DNA of 64,000 bases from SG8-30 sp963715485 (GCA_963715485.1 OY970244.1:620001-684000), one strand, 5' to 3'; positions 9,288 through 19,788 are shown, counted from the stretch's first letter. The notes: a model not told the origin generated them from the sequence alone. A program made the numbers and translations.

Positions 9288-10736
9288 ATGACGGATCATC
9301 CAGCGAAGCGGGTCGGCCTGTACGAGGAGTTCGCCCGCCTGCCGCGCGCCTACTGGATGGTCAACATCATGGAGATGCTCGAGCGCCTCGCCTACTACGG
9401 CGTGCGCGTCGTCATCCCCATCTACATCGCCCAGGCGGACGAGATCGGCGGCCTGCACTTCAGCCAGTCCGACAAGGGGCTGATCTTCATGCTGTGGGCG
9501 CTGGTGCAGGCCGGCGTGCCGGTGTTCTCCGGCGGCTTCGCCGACCGCTACGGCTACAAGCGCACCATCGCCGTGTCCATCGTGCTGAAGGTCGCGGGCT
9601 ACCTGCTGATGGCGACGCAGCGCGATTTCTGGGCCTTCACCGCCGGCTGCCTGGTGCTGGCGCTCGGCACCGCCATCTTCAAGCCCGGCCTGCAGGGCAC
9701 CATGGTGCGCACCCTGACGAAGGAGAACTCCTCGGTCGGCTGGGGCATGTTCTACATGGTCGTCAACATCGGCGGCTTCCTCGGCCCGCCGCTGGCGCAC
9801 TTCCTCTACGGCTGGTCCTGGCCCGCCGTGTTCTACGGCTGCGCGGCGATCGTGTCGCTGAACTTCCTGATGCTCCTGACCTATCCCGAGGTGCAGGCCG
9901 GCGGCGACCAGAGCGGCAGCCCGCTGGAAGGTGGCGCAGACCACGTTCCGCAACCTGGCGCAGCCGCGGCTGGCGATCTTCATCCTGATCATGTCCGGCT
10001 TCTGGCTGATGTTCATGCAGCTGTTCGACATGCTGCCGAACTTCATCGTGGACTGGGTGGACTCCTCGGACATCGTGCAGCGCTTCGACCTGCCGGCGAT
10101 GCTTCACCAACGAGACCACGCGCGGCACCATGATCGCGCAGGAGTGGATGATCAATGCGAACGCGGGGCTCATCGTCCTCGGCGTGGTGTTCGATCTCCC
10201 ACCTGGTCGCGCGCATGCGGCGCGTGCACTCGATCTTCATCGGCACCGTCGTCGCCTCGCTCGGCCTGGTGGCGGCCGGGTTCACCATGTCCGGCTACCT
10301 GTGCATCCTGGGCATCATGATGTTCTCGGTCGGCGAGATGCTCGCCTCGCCGAAGATGAACGACTACCTCGGCGTGATCGCCCCGGAGGGGCAGAAGGCC
10401 CTCTACATGGGCTACGCCAACATGCCGACGGCCATCGGCTGGGCGATCGGCTCGCTGATGGCAGGGCACATCTACGAGAACCAGGGCGACAAGGCCAACC
10501 TCGCGCTGCGTTACCTCGCCGAGCAGGGCCTGCCCGCGGACGCGCCGCGCAACCAGGCGATGGAGGCGCTGCAGCAAGCGCTGCAGCTCGATGCCCGCCA
10601 GGCGACCGAGCTGCTGTGGAACACCTACCACCCCTACGAGCTGTGGTACCCGTTCGCCGCCATCGGCATCGCCTCGGCCATCGGCATGTGGTTCTACGCC
10701 CGCTGGGCCCGCCGCTACGAAGCCCCCGACATCTGA
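9288..10736 (+). CDS. POT-family proton-dependent peptide transporter, frame broken at least three times
   Basis: About 480 aa in total. The start MTDHPAKRVGLYEEFARLP leads into MFS/POT helices (LERLAYYGVRVVIPIYI, FADRYGYKRT). The frame changes near 9925, near 10100 and near 10190. Each segment continues the same transporter: FRNLAQPRLAIFILIM, then TNETTRGTMIAQEWMINA, then SHLVARMRRVHSIFIG, to the end at 10736. A related, nearly intact POT gene lies at 56039-57479. POT proteins import di- or tripeptides with protons. The number of breaks is the highest in the window. It is either an error-rich stretch or a recent pseudogene. Confidence 0.75.
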
Positions 10737-10745
10737 CGGTCTAAC

Positions 10746-10776
10746 GGTGCCGGGCCGGGGGTTTCGGGGGTTTCGG
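10746..10776 (+). repeat. G-rich intergenic repeat, copy A
   Basis: It begins GGTGCCGGGCCGGGGGTTTC, then GGGGGTTTCGG, 10 bp after the POT gene stop. It belongs to the dispersed family described under findings. It has one base different from the commonest form (GGGCCGG for GGGTCGG). Confidence 0.8.
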
Positions 10777-10814
10777 CCACACGGATCGGCGTCGATCCCC
10801 CACAATACGGCCCC

Positions 10815-11309
10815 ATGAAGGCAAGTAACCCGCTGAGGCACGGGGCCATCACCGGCTGGATGGTACTGATCGCGCTGCTGGCCGCGCCAGTGGTGGCCAC
10901 GGGCAACTCCGTCGACGACATGGTGCGGCGCACCGGACCCGAGGGCGCTGCCGAGCTGGCCGGGTTGCTGGGCGAGTGCGGTGGCGTTTATGCCGCGTAC
11001 GAGCGGATCTCGGCCGCGCAGGCGCCGGAGCTCCAGGAAGATTATCGGGAGATGAAAAACGGCGCGCTGCTGGCGGGAGCCTACCTGCTCTACCGCGAGC
11101 ACCGGCTGCGCGTGAATGATGGACGTCCGCTGGAGGACTTCCTCGCGCCGGTGCGCAGCCGCGCCGAGACCCGTGATGCCGAGGTGACGGCGGCTTTCGC
11201 AAACCAGCAGCTGGACAAGGCGCGGGAGATGCTGCCGGAGTGCGGCAAGCTCGAGGAACTGCAGTCGTTCCTCGTCCAGGCCTGGCGCAAGGAAACCGGC
11301 CGGGAATAG
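10815..11309 (+). CDS. Hypothetical exported protein
   Basis: 164 aa. The N-terminus has a short basic segment and a hydrophobic stretch (GWMVLIALLAAPVVA) consistent with a signal peptide. The mature part is mostly helical with two cysteines (LLGECGGVY and LPECGKLEE) that could form a disulfide. No family was recognised. The gene is flanked by copies of the G-rich repeat on both sides (10746 and 11313), which sets it apart as a discrete transcription unit. Confidence 0.6.
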   Translation: MKASNPLRHGAITGWMVLIALLAAPVVATGNSVDDMVRRTGPEGAAELAGLLGECGGVYAAYERISAAQAPELQEDYREMKNGALLAGAYLLYREHRLRVNDGRPLEDFLAPVRSRAETRDAEVTAAFANQQLDKAREMLPECGKLEELQSFLVQAWRKETGRE

Positions 11310-11312
11310 CGC

Positions 11313-11402
11313 GGTGCCGGGTCGGGGATCCGGGGATTTCGGAGGTTTGCTCGTGCAGCGTCCGGCATCCCCGAAATCCCCGAAACCCCCGACCCGGCAC
11401 CG
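11313..11402. repeat. Inverted pair of G-rich repeats (copies B and C) forming a long hairpin
   Basis: Copy B (11313-11349) reads forward as GGTGCCGGGTCGGGGATCCG. Copy C (11362-11402) is the same element in reverse, ending CCCCCGACCCGGCACCGG. Together they can form an imperfect stem of about 30 bp around a short loop near 11350-11361. The pair lies between a small hypothetical gene and the menaquinone operon. It could stop transcription entering menF, but it has no T-run, so it is not a classical intrinsic terminator. Confidence 0.75.
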
Positions 11403-11540
11403 GCATCCCGGTTCTATGTGACAATTGCCGCCCGCGGCACGGCTCCAGGACGGCCGATCTCCAGGAACATGCGGTCAGGCCCACCCGATGATGCAATCGA
11501 TGCAGTCCGGTCGCCGTCTCGTACGCCGGGACCTGCCGGT

Positions 11541-12821
11541 GTGAGCCAGGAACCGTTGCTGTTCCGGTCCGAATTCTGCGGGCCGGTCGATCCCCTGCAC
11601 GTCTTCGCGGCCGCCGGCCGCGCGCGCCGCTTCTACTGGGAGCAGCCGACGGCCGGCCGCTTCCGCGTCGGGGTCGGTTGCGCCGAGCGCGTGACCGCGC
11701 GCGGGCCCGACCGCTTCGCGCGCATCGAGGCGGCCGCCCGCGAGCAGTTTGCGCGCCTGGCCTGGGAGGGTGACGGACCGCACACGGCGCAGCTGGTGGG
11801 CGGCTTTGCCTTCGCGGCCGGCAGCACGAGCGCCGCGCCGTGGCAGGGCTTCCCGGATGGGGAGCTGCGCCTTCCGGACCTGCTCTATGCGCGCGAGGGC
11901 GACGTGCACTGGCGGCAGGCCCTCCTGGCCAGCGCGTGGTCGGACATGGACATCGAGCCGCCGCGCCTCGGCCAGCCGGTTCGCGGCTCGGTGGAGATCA
12001 ACAGCAACGACGCGCGCAGCTACAAGGACTGCGTGCGCCGCGCACTCGCCGAGATCGACGCGGGCCGGCTGGAGAAGGTGGTCATCGTCCGTGCCGCGCG
12101 CATCAAGGCACGCTCGGCCATCGACGCGGTCGCCTGGCTGGTCGCGCTGCGGGAGCGCTTCCCCGGCTGCACCCTGTTCGCGGTGGGCGAGGGCGACAGT
12201 GTCTTCCTCGGAGCCAGCCCCGAGCGGCTGGTGCGGCTGAGCGGCGAGAACGTGGAGTCCGCGGCGATCGCCGGCACCGCGCCGCGCGGCTCCTCGCGTT
12301 CGGCCGACCTGGCCATCGGCGAGGCGCTCACGCGGAACGCCAAGAACAACAAGGAGCACGCGATCGTGGTCCGTCACCTGGTGTCGGCCCTGTCGGAATG
12401 TTGCGATACTGTCGATGTCGACCCGGCCCCGAGACTGCTGAAGACCCGCACAGTGCAACACCTGTTCACCGGCCTGCGCGCCCGGCGCCGCGCCGAGGCG
12501 CCCGCCTCGCTGCTGCAGCTCGTGGCGCGCCTGCACCCGACGCCCGCTGTCGGCGGCAGCCCGCGCGAGGCGTCCATGGCGTGGCTGGCCGAGCACGAAC
12601 CGGTCGCGCGCGGCTGGTTCGCAGGTCCAGTCGGCTTCCTGCAGTCCGACGGCGACGGCGAGTTCGTGGTCGCATTGCGTTCGGCATTGGTGCACGGCCA
12701 GGCCGCGACCGCCTGGGCCGGCGCGGGCATCGTCGCCGGATCGGAGCCTGCCGCCGAGTTCACCGAGACGGAGCTGAAGCTGCGCACCGTGCTCGGCCCG
12801 CTGCTGTGGGGCGCGCCGTGA
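11541..12821 (+). CDS. menF: Isochorismate synthase MenF
   Basis: 426 aa from a GTG at 11541 (VSQEPLLFRSEF). ATGs at 11418 and 11469 are in frame but would add residues lacking similarity. Chorismate-utilising motifs are present in order: LGASPERLVRL, AIAGTAPRG, NAKNNKEHAIVV, HPTPAVGGSPREAS, and the C-terminal WFAGPVGFLQSDGDGEFVVALRS. The enzyme converts chorismate to isochorismate, the first step to menaquinone. EntC-type siderophore enzymes are the alternative, but the men genes that follow settle the role. The stop overlaps the menD start (GTGA). Confidence 0.92.
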   Translation: MSQEPLLFRSEFCGPVDPLHVFAAAGRARRFYWEQPTAGRFRVGVGCAERVTARGPDRFARIEAAAREQFARLAWEGDGPHTAQLVGGFAFAAGSTSAAPWQGFPDGELRLPDLLYAREGDVHWRQALLASAWSDMDIEPPRLGQPVRGSVEINSNDARSYKDCVRRALAEIDAGRLEKVVIVRAARIKARSAIDAVAWLVALRERFPGCTLFAVGEGDSVFLGASPERLVRLSGENVESAAIAGTAPRGSSRSADLAIGEALTRNAKNNKEHAIVVRHLVSALSECCDTVDVDPAPRLLKTRTVQHLFTGLRARRRAEAPASLLQLVARLHPTPAVGGSPREASMAWLAEHEPVARGWFAGPVGFLQSDGDGEFVVALRSALVHGQAATAWAGAGIVAGSEPAAEFTETELKLRTVLGPLLWGAP

Positions 12822-14570
12822 CCGGCCGCGACACCGGCACGGCCAACCTGCGCTTCGCGCGACACCTCCTCGCGGGGCTGCACGCCGCCGGCATCGGGCA
12901 CGTCGTGCTCTGCCCCGGCTCGCGCTCCACGCCGCTGGCCCTGGCGGCGGCCGAGCATCCCGGCCTCGTGCACACCGTGCACCTCGACGAACGAAGCGCC
13001 GCGTTCTTCGCGCTCGGCCAGGCCAAGGCGACCGGGCGGCCCGTGGCGATCGCCTGCACCTCTGGCACGGCGGCCGCCAATTTCCTGCCGGCCGTCGCGG
13101 AAGCGCACCACGCCCGGGTGCCGCTGGTGGTGCTCACGGCCGACCGTCCGCCGGAGCTGCGTGCCTGGGGTGCGGCCCAGACGCTGGACCAGCGCGGGCT
13201 GTTTGCCGGTTTCACGCGCTTTGCCGAGGACGCGCCGTGTCCCGGTGAGCGCGACGGCGAGGACCACTACGCGTCGGCGCTGGCACGCCGCGCGGTGGTG
13301 GCGGCCACCGGGCCGGCACCAGGCCCGGTGCACCTGAACCTGCCGTTTCGCGAGCCGCTGGCTCCCGCGGACATCATCCCCTGGACGCCGCCGCCGCACG
13401 GCGACCCGACACACGCCGACCTCTCCGGCGGGGCGACGGACTTCGCGGTCGGTGACCGGCTGAAGCAATTCGCCCGCGGTGTGCTGCTGTTCGGGCCGGA
13501 CGTCCACGACCCGGCGCTGGCAGAGGCCGCCTCGGCACTGGCGCTGGCACTCGGGTGGCCGGTGCTGGCCGATCCCGCCTCCGGGCTGCGCGCCGGGCCG
13601 GCTGCCGACCGTGCGCTGGTGTCGGGCGCCGACCTGTTGTTGCGCGACGCAGCGACGGCCGACGCGCTCGCGCCCGACCTCGTGGTCCGCTTCGGCGGTC
13701 ACCCCACCAGCGCGGCAGTCAATGCCTGGCTGGCGCGCCATGCGATGGCGGAGGTGTGGCTGGTGGATCCAGCCGACGGCTTCCGTGACCCGGTGCATCG
13801 CGCAGGGCGCAGCTTCCGCGCCGGGGCGCGGCGCTTCTGCGAGGCTGCGCTGCGCGCCACCGGACACGCGCACGGCCGGCCGTCGGAGTGGCTGGCAGCG
13901 TGGAAACAGGCCGATGCCGTCGCGCGCGCCGCGGCCCACGGCCACCTGCAGGCTGGCGCGACCTTCCTGGGTCCGCAGCTGGCGCAGGCGCTGTGGCAGG
14001 CGCTGCCGGCGGACGCGACGCTCTACGTCGCCAACAGCATGCCGATCCGCGAGCTCGACGCCTTCGCGGGCCCGCGTGCCGCGCCGCTGCGCGTGCTGGT
14101 CAATCGCGGCGTGAACGGCATCGACGGCCTCGTCTCCTGTGCACTGGGCGCCGCGGTCGGCCTCGGCAAGCCGACGGTGCTCTATTGCGGCGACCTCGCG
14201 TTCCTGCACGACCTCGGCGGGCTGCTCGCCGGCCGGCAGCTGGGCGCCAACCTCACGGTGGTCGTGGCCAACGACCACGGCGGCGGCATCTTCGAGTACC
14301 TGCCCGTCGCGCGAGCCGTGCCGCGCGAGCTGTTCGAGCAGCTCTGGGCGACGCCCCAGGCGGCGGACCTGTGCGCGCTGGCCGTCGGCGGCGGGCTGGA
14401 AGGCCACGCGCGCGGAATCGGGCCAGGCCTTCGCGGAGGCGCTGGCAGGCGCCCTCGGCGGCGGGCTCCACCTGATCGAGGTGCCCATCGACCGCGCCGC
14501 CAACACCGCGCTGCACGCTGCGCTGGTGGCGGCGGTGGACGAGGCGCTTGCACGGGGACGGCCCGCATGA
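12818..14570 (+). CDS. menD: SEPHCHC synthase MenD, single frameshift near the 3' end
   Basis: About 583 aa from a GTG overlapping the menF stop. A thiamine-diphosphate enzyme joining 2-oxoglutarate-derived succinic semialdehyde to isochorismate. Motifs visible: LCPGSRSTPLALA, HLDERSAAFFALG (the ThDP-activating Glu), CTSGTAAANFLPAV, the GDLAFLHDLGG cofactor loop and VVANDHGGGIF. The frame is lost around 14400 (after LAVGGGLE) and resumes as ATRAESGQAFAEALAGALGG to the stop at 14568-14570. The coordinates contain one base too many. The stop overlaps the menH ATG. Confidence 0.9.
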
Positions 14571-15414
14571 GCGCCCCGCTGCACCTCGAGCGGCGCGGCG
14601 CCGGCGAAGGGCTGGTGCTGCTGCACGGCTACTCGCTGAGCGGGCGCAGCCTGCTGCCGCTGGCCGAGTCCTTCGCGGACGAGTACGAGGTCCTGGTGCC
14701 CGACCTGCCGGGCCACGGGGCGTCGTCGGCGGTGGTCGGGCGAAAGGGCTACGACTTCGATGCCTGCGTGGACGACGTGCTGGCGACGGTCGAGTCGACC
14801 GGCCACGCGCGCTGCCACTGGTTCGGGTACTCGATGGGTGCGCGCATCGCGCTGGCCTGCGCGCTGCGGCGTCCGGAGCGCGTTCGCGTCCCTGGTCCTG
14901 CTGGCCGGCCGCGCGGGCATCGCCGATCCGGCGGAGCGCAAGCTGCGACGCGCCGCCGACAACGCCGTGGCCGCACGCATCGAGCGCGACGGGCTGGAGG
15001 GCTTCGTGGACGACTGGATGGCGCTGCCGCTGTTCGAGACGCAGTGGCGCCTCGGCCCGAAGTTCATCGACGCGGTGCGTCGAGAACGCCTGTCCAACAG
15101 CCCCGAGGGCCTCGCCGGGGCGCTGCGCGCCATGGGCCCCGCGGCGCAGCCGCCGCTGTTCGACGCGCTCGGCGGCCTGGACCTGCCGGTGCTGTGCATG
15201 GCCGGCGCGCTCGACCTGAAGTTCGTCGACGCCGCGCGCGACCTCGCGACGCGGCTGCCGCGCGCCGAGTTCGTCGAGATCGCGGATGCCGGCCACGCCG
15301 CGCACACGGAACAGCCCGACGGCGGTGACTGCGGCGATGAAGGACTTCCTGCGCCGGGCGGCTGCCCCGGCCCACACGAACGGAACGCGAAACGCGCTGG
15401 AGGGCGCCCGATGA
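14567..15414 (+). CDS. menH: SHCHC synthase MenH, alpha/beta hydrolase, two frameshifts
   Basis: About 282 aa. It has the alpha/beta-hydrolase oxyanion motif LLHGYSLSGRS, the nucleophile elbow WFGYSMGAR and the C-terminal histidine in DAGHAAHTEQP. The frame changes near 14882 (RRPER joined to FASLVLLAGRAG) and again near 15318 (EQP joined to TAVTAAMKDFLRRAA), ending in a TGA that overlaps the menB ATG at 15411. MenH removes pyruvate from SEPHCHC to give SHCHC. Because the three pieces together form a normal-length enzyme with preserved start and stop overlaps, sequencing indels are the likely cause. Confidence 0.85.
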
Positions 15415-16254
15415 TCGACACCTGCAAACCCACCGGGCTGCCTGACTGGAAGAAGGTCCGCGACTACGAGGACATCCGCTTCGAGACGGCCGAGGGCCTG
15501 GCGAAGATCACCATCTGCCGGCCCGAGGTGCGCAACGCCTTCCGCCCGAAGACGCTGTTCGAGCTGATCGACGCGTTCTCCCGTGCGCGCGAGGACTCGA
15601 AGGTCGGCTGCATCATCTTCACCGGCGAGGGCGACCTCGCCTTCTGCTCCGGCGGCGACCAGCGCATCCGCGGCGACGAGGGCTACGTCGGCGACGACGG
15701 CGTGCCGCGCCTCAACGTGCTCGACCTGCAGCGCCTGATCCGCAGCCTGCCCGAAACCGGTGATCGCGGCGGTCGCCGGCTACGCCATCGGCGGCGGCCA
15801 CGTGCTGCACGTGATCTGCGACCTGACCATCGCCGCCGACAACGCGCGCTTCGGCCAGACCGGGCCCAAGGTCGGCTCGTTCGACGGCGGCTTCGGCTCG
15901 TCCTACCTCGCGAGCATCGTCGGCCAGAAGAAGGCGCGCGAGATCTGGTACCTGTGCGAGCAGTACGACGCGCAGGAGGCCCTGCAAATGGGCCTGGTGA
16001 ACAAGGTCGTGCCGGTGGCCGAGCTCGAGGCCACCGCCGTGGCCTGGGGGCGGCGCATCCTGCAGCACAGCCCGCTGGCGATCCGCTGCCTGAAGGCGGC
16101 CTTCAACGCCGCGCTCGACGGGCAGGCCGGCGTGCAGGAACTCGCCGGCCACGCCACGCAGTTGTTCTACATGACCGAGGAAGCACAGGAGGGCCGCGAC
16201 GCCTTCAAGGACAAGCGCCCGCCCGACTTCTCGCGCTTCCCCTGGCGGCCGTGA
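15411..16254 (+). CDS. menB: 1,4-dihydroxy-2-naphthoyl-CoA synthase MenB, one frameshift
   Basis: About 280 aa, crotonase fold. Motifs: FCSGGDQRIRG in the oxyanion-hole region, IAAVAGYAIGGGHVLHVICD and the diagnostic C-terminus with DAFKDKRPPDFSRFPWRP. The frame is lost at about 15757-15762, where CCCGAAACC replaces an expected CCCAAACC-like run, and continues in the next frame to 16254. MenB closes the second ring of the naphthoquinone from OSB-CoA. The stop overlaps the GTG start of menA. Confidence 0.9.
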
Positions 16255-17123
16255 GCAAGCGCCTCGCCTGGTGGCTGGCGATCCGGCCGGCGACGCTGGC
16301 CGCCTCGGCCGCGCCCGTCGCCGTCGGCACCGGCGTCGCCTGGGCCGCCGGGGCGTTCGCGCCGGGCCCCGCGCTGGCCGCGCTCGTCGGCGCCTTCCTG
16401 CTGCAGGTCGGCGCGAACTTCGCCAACGACGTGTTCGACTTCGAGCGCGGCGCGGACACGGCGGAGCGCAAGGGCCCGCTGCGCGCCACGGCCTCCGGGC
16501 TGGTCACGCCCGCGCAGATGAAGCGCGCGATGTGGGCGGTGTTCGCGGCGGCCGGCGCCATCGGCGTGTACCTGGCCACCGTCGCCGGCTGGCCGGTGAT
16601 CGCGCTCGGCATCGCCTCCATCGCCGCGGCCTACCTCTACACCGGCGGCCCGCGGCCCTACGGGTACGTCGGCCTCGGCGACCTGTCGGTGTTCCTGTTC
16701 TTCGGCCTGGCCGCGGTGGTGGGCACCTACTACGTGCAGGCGCTGGAGGTGTCCTGGCGCGCCGTGGTCGCGGCCATCCCGATCGGCCTGCTGGCCACCG
16801 CCGTGCTGGTCGTGAACAACCTGCGCGACATCGAGACCGACGAGAAGGCGGGCAAGTTCACGCTGGCCGTGCGGCTCGGCGACGGGGCGACGCGCATCTA
16901 CTACCTGCTGCTGCTGGTCCTGTCCTACCTGGTGCCGCTCGGCATGTGGTGGAACGAGGGCAGGCCGTGGGTGCTGCTGCCGATGTTGTCGATGCCGCTG
17001 GCGGTGCCGCTGGCGCAGCGCATGCGCACGCAGTCGGGCCTCGCGCTCAATGGATGTCTCGTCGGCACGGCGCGGCTCGAGGTGGTCTTCGGGCTCCTGT
17101 TCGCGCTGGGCCTCGCCGCGTGA
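16251..17123 (+). CDS. menA: 1,4-dihydroxy-2-naphthoate polyprenyltransferase MenA
   Basis: 290 aa, GTG start overlapping the menB stop. A UbiA-superfamily membrane prenyltransferase with about eight to nine helices. The first polyprenyl-diphosphate/Mg site is NDVFDFERGAD and the second is NNLRDIETDEKAGK. It attaches the isoprenoid tail to DHNA in the inner membrane. Its position inside the operon, between menB and menC, is a variation on the enterobacterial layout, where menA is separate. The frame is intact throughout. Confidence 0.93.
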   Translation: MSKRLAWWLAIRPATLAASAAPVAVGTGVAWAAGAFAPGPALAALVGAFLLQVGANFANDVFDFERGADTAERKGPLRATASGLVTPAQMKRAMWAVFAAAGAIGVYLATVAGWPVIALGIASIAAAYLYTGGPRPYGYVGLGDLSVFLFFGLAAVVGTYYVQALEVSWRAVVAAIPIGLLATAVLVVNNLRDIETDEKAGKFTLAVRLGDGATRIYYLLLLVLSYLVPLGMWWNEGRPWVLLPMLSMPLAVPLAQRMRTQSGLALNGCLVGTARLEVVFGLLFALGLAA

Positions 17124-18235
17124 AGCTCGCATCCGCCCGGGCCATCCCGCTGCGCCTCGGCCTGACGCGGCCGCTGGTCACGGCGCTGGGCGAGTTCACG
17201 ACGCGCGAGTCGGTGGTGCTGGAGCTATGCGACGGTGAGGGCGCCTGCGGCCATGGCGAGGCGGCGCCCTGGCGGGGCTTCGGCGGTGAGACGCTCGCCG
17301 AGGCGCAGTCCGCGCTGGAGCGCGCCGTCGCAATGCTCGGGGAGTCGAGTGTGGAGCCTGCCGAGTGGCCGCTCGACCTGGTCATGGCGCTGGCGCAGAC
17401 GCCGTCGGCGCACGCAGCCGTCGAAGGCGCTCTCTGCGACCTGGCCGCCCGGCGCGCCGGCCAGCCGCTGGCGGCGTTCCTGCGGCGTGCCGCGGGCCTG
17501 CCGGACGCGCCCTGTGCCCGCCGCGGTCGCCGTCAACGCGCTGCTGATGGAACGCGAACCGGAAGCACTGCGCGCCGAGGCCGCGCGGGCCCGCGCCGCG
17601 GGCTTCCTGGCGGCCAAGCTGAAGGTCGCTACCGGTCCCCTGGTCGAGGACATCGCGCGGGTGCGCGCGGCGCGTGACGGCCTGGGTCCGCAGCTCACGC
17701 TGCGGCTCGACGCCAACGGCGCGTGGAGCGAGGACCAGGCACGCGAGGGGCTGGCGGCGCTCGCTGCGTTCAAGCCCGACTACGTCGAGCAGCCAGTGGC
17801 GGCCGGCGAGCTCGAGGCGATGGCGCGGCTGCGGGCAGAGGGCGTGCTGCGCATCGCGGCGGACGAGTCGCTGTCGGAACCCGGCGGGCTGGTGCAGGTG
17901 CTGGATGCCGGTGCCTGCGACGTGGTGGTGCTCAAGCCGTCGCTGCTCGGCGGGCCGCTGGCCGCGCTGGCGGCAGCCCGGCGCGCCCGCGAGGCCGGCT
18001 GCACGGTCGTGTTCACCCACGCCTTCGAGAGCGCGATCGGCCGGCTGCACGCGCTGCACTGCGCTGCCGCCTGGGACGACCCGCAAGGCATCCATGGCCT
18101 CTCCGGCGGCACGCCTTTCCGCGACGACCTCGCGGCGCTGCCGGCGGTCGAGGCGGGCAGGCTGCCGGTGCCGGATAGGCCAGGCCTCGGCCTTGACCTC
18201 GATGCCGCGCGCCTGCAGCGGTCGAGGGCGCATGA
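17120..18235 (+). CDS. menC: o-Succinylbenzoate synthase MenC, two compensating frameshifts
   Basis: About 371 aa, GTG start overlapping the menA stop. Enolase superfamily: the catalytic-lysine segment AAKLKVA, and metal ligands in LRLDANGAW, YVEQPVAA and IAADESLSEP, then VVLKPSLLGG. An extra base near 17512 shifts the frame (DAP joined to VPAAVAVNALLM). A missing base near 18219 restores it, so the gene would end ARLQAVEGA with a TGA overlapping the menE ATG at 18232. It dehydrates SHCHC to o-succinylbenzoate. Confidence 0.88.
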
Positions 18236-19710
18236 CCCAGCACCGCCACTGGCTGCTGCAGCGCGCGCAGGCGACGCCCGACGCGCCGGCGCTCGAGACG
18301 GGCAGCACGACGCTCTCCTTCGCGGCCCTGGCCGAAACCGCGCGGCGCGGGGCCGGGTTCGTGCGCGGCTACGGGCCGGCAGTCGTGCCGGACCGCGATC
18401 CGCGGCCGCTCGCACTCCTGATGCGCGACCCGCTGTCCTTCGCCACCTGGTTCCACGCTGCCACGCTGGCCGGTCACGCCGTGCTGCCGCTGAACCTGCG
18501 GTTGACCGCTGGTGAACTGGCGGCGCAACTCGCCGATGCGCGCGCCTTCGGGTTGCTGGGCGAGCAGGGCGATGAACGCCTCGCCGAGATCGCGCGGCGC
18601 CTGCCTGCGCTGCGCGTGACGAGCGCACCCGACCCCGTGCGCCTGCCGCCAGCGGCGCCGCCTCTACCCGGCGAAGCGGTCGACCTCGACGCCACGCTCG
18701 CCGTGCTGTTCACCTCCGGCACCTCCGGCCGGGCCAAGGGGGCCTGCCTCAGCTGGGGGAACTTCCTGGGCAGCGCCCGCGGAGCAGAGGAATGCCTCGG
18801 GCCCGTGGTCGGCGAGCGCTGGCTCGCAGCGCTGCCGCTGTATCACGTCGGCGGCCTGTCGATCCTGACTCGCAGCGTGCTGTTCGGCGGCCCGGTGCGA
18901 CTGCAGGAGCGCTTCGACCCGGCGACGATCAGCGACGAACTCGACACCGGCACGGTCGCGGCGGTCTCGCTGGTGCCCACCATGCTCTCGCGGCTGCTGG
19001 AGCACCGCGGCGCGCGGCCGGCGCCGGAGGGGCTGAAGCTGGTGCTGCTCGGCGGGGCTGCCGCCAGCCCGCGGCTGCTGCGCCGCGCGCAGGAAGCGGG
19101 CTGGCCGGTGCGCGCGACCTATGGGCTGACCGAGGCGACCTCGCAGGTGGCGACGGCCGACGCCGGCATTGGCGACGACGAGCCGGCGCTGCGCCCGCTG
19201 CCTTGCGTCGAGCTGCGCATCGTCCACGCCGCGGGCGACGCTGCTCCGGGCGAGGCCGGCGAGATCCTGGTGCGCGGCGCGACGGTGATGCAGGGCTATA
19301 CGCACGACGCCGACGCCACGCAAGCCGCCGTCCGCGATGGCTGGCTGCACACCGGCGACATCGGCTACCTGGACGAGGGCGGTGGCTTGCGCGTGCTGGA
19401 CCGTCGCGACGACCTCATCGTCTCCGGCGGGGAGAACGTGTACCCGGCGCAGGTCGAGGCAGTGCTGGCCGGTCACCCCGACGTGACCGAGGCGGGCGTG
19501 GCCGGCGTCGCCGACGGCGACCTCGGCGCGCGGGTCGTGGCCTGGGTCGTCAGGCGCGATGGCAGCGGCACGGAGGGCGCCGACCTCGACGCGTTCTGCC
19601 GCGACCACCTCGCCGGCTACCAGTGCCCGCGCGAGTTCCGCTTCGTCGAGACCTTGCCGCGCAACGCCGCCGGCAAGCTGCTGCGTCACCGGCTGCAGGA
19701 ACTGTCCTAG
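18232..19710 (+). CDS. menE: o-Succinylbenzoate-CoA ligase MenE
   Basis: 492 aa, intact. An AMP-forming acyl-CoA ligase with the P-loop LFTSGTSGRAKGA, the A5 motif TYGLTEATSQ, HTGDIGYLDEGG and the hinge RRDDLIVSGGENVYP, and the C-terminal lysine motif RNAAGKLLRHRL. It activates OSB to OSB-CoA for MenB. It is the last gene of the operon; the next gene starts 78 bp later, and no clear terminator is seen between. Confidence 0.93.
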   Translation: MTQHRHWLLQRAQATPDAPALETGSTTLSFAALAETARRGAGFVRGYGPAVVPDRDPRPLALLMRDPLSFATWFHAATLAGHAVLPLNLRLTAGELAAQLADARAFGLLGEQGDERLAEIARRLPALRVTSAPDPVRLPPAAPPLPGEAVDLDATLAVLFTSGTSGRAKGACLSWGNFLGSARGAEECLGPVVGERWLAALPLYHVGGLSILTRSVLFGGPVRLQERFDPATISDELDTGTVAAVSLVPTMLSRLLEHRGARPAPEGLKLVLLGGAAASPRLLRRAQEAGWPVRATYGLTEATSQVATADAGIGDDEPALRPLPCVELRIVHAAGDAAPGEAGEILVRGATVMQGYTHDADATQAAVRDGWLHTGDIGYLDEGGGLRVLDRRDDLIVSGGENVYPAQVEAVLAGHPDVTEAGVAGVADGDLGARVVAWVVRRDGSGTEGADLDAFCRDHLAGYQCPREFRFVETLPRNAAGKLLRHRLQELS

Positions 19711-19788
19711 CTCGCGTCGCCACCGCCGGGAGTTAGCGTGTACCCTGTTCGCGCCCGCTGCATCGGGCGAGGGGACAAAGGGGGACTC

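Noticed and set aside
12374..15433. A 1019-codon open frame antisense to the menaquinone operon
   Set aside because: It is a shadow of GC-rich codon usage: Arg/Ala/Gly/Pro-rich, no motif, and the sense strand encodes clear men enzymes.
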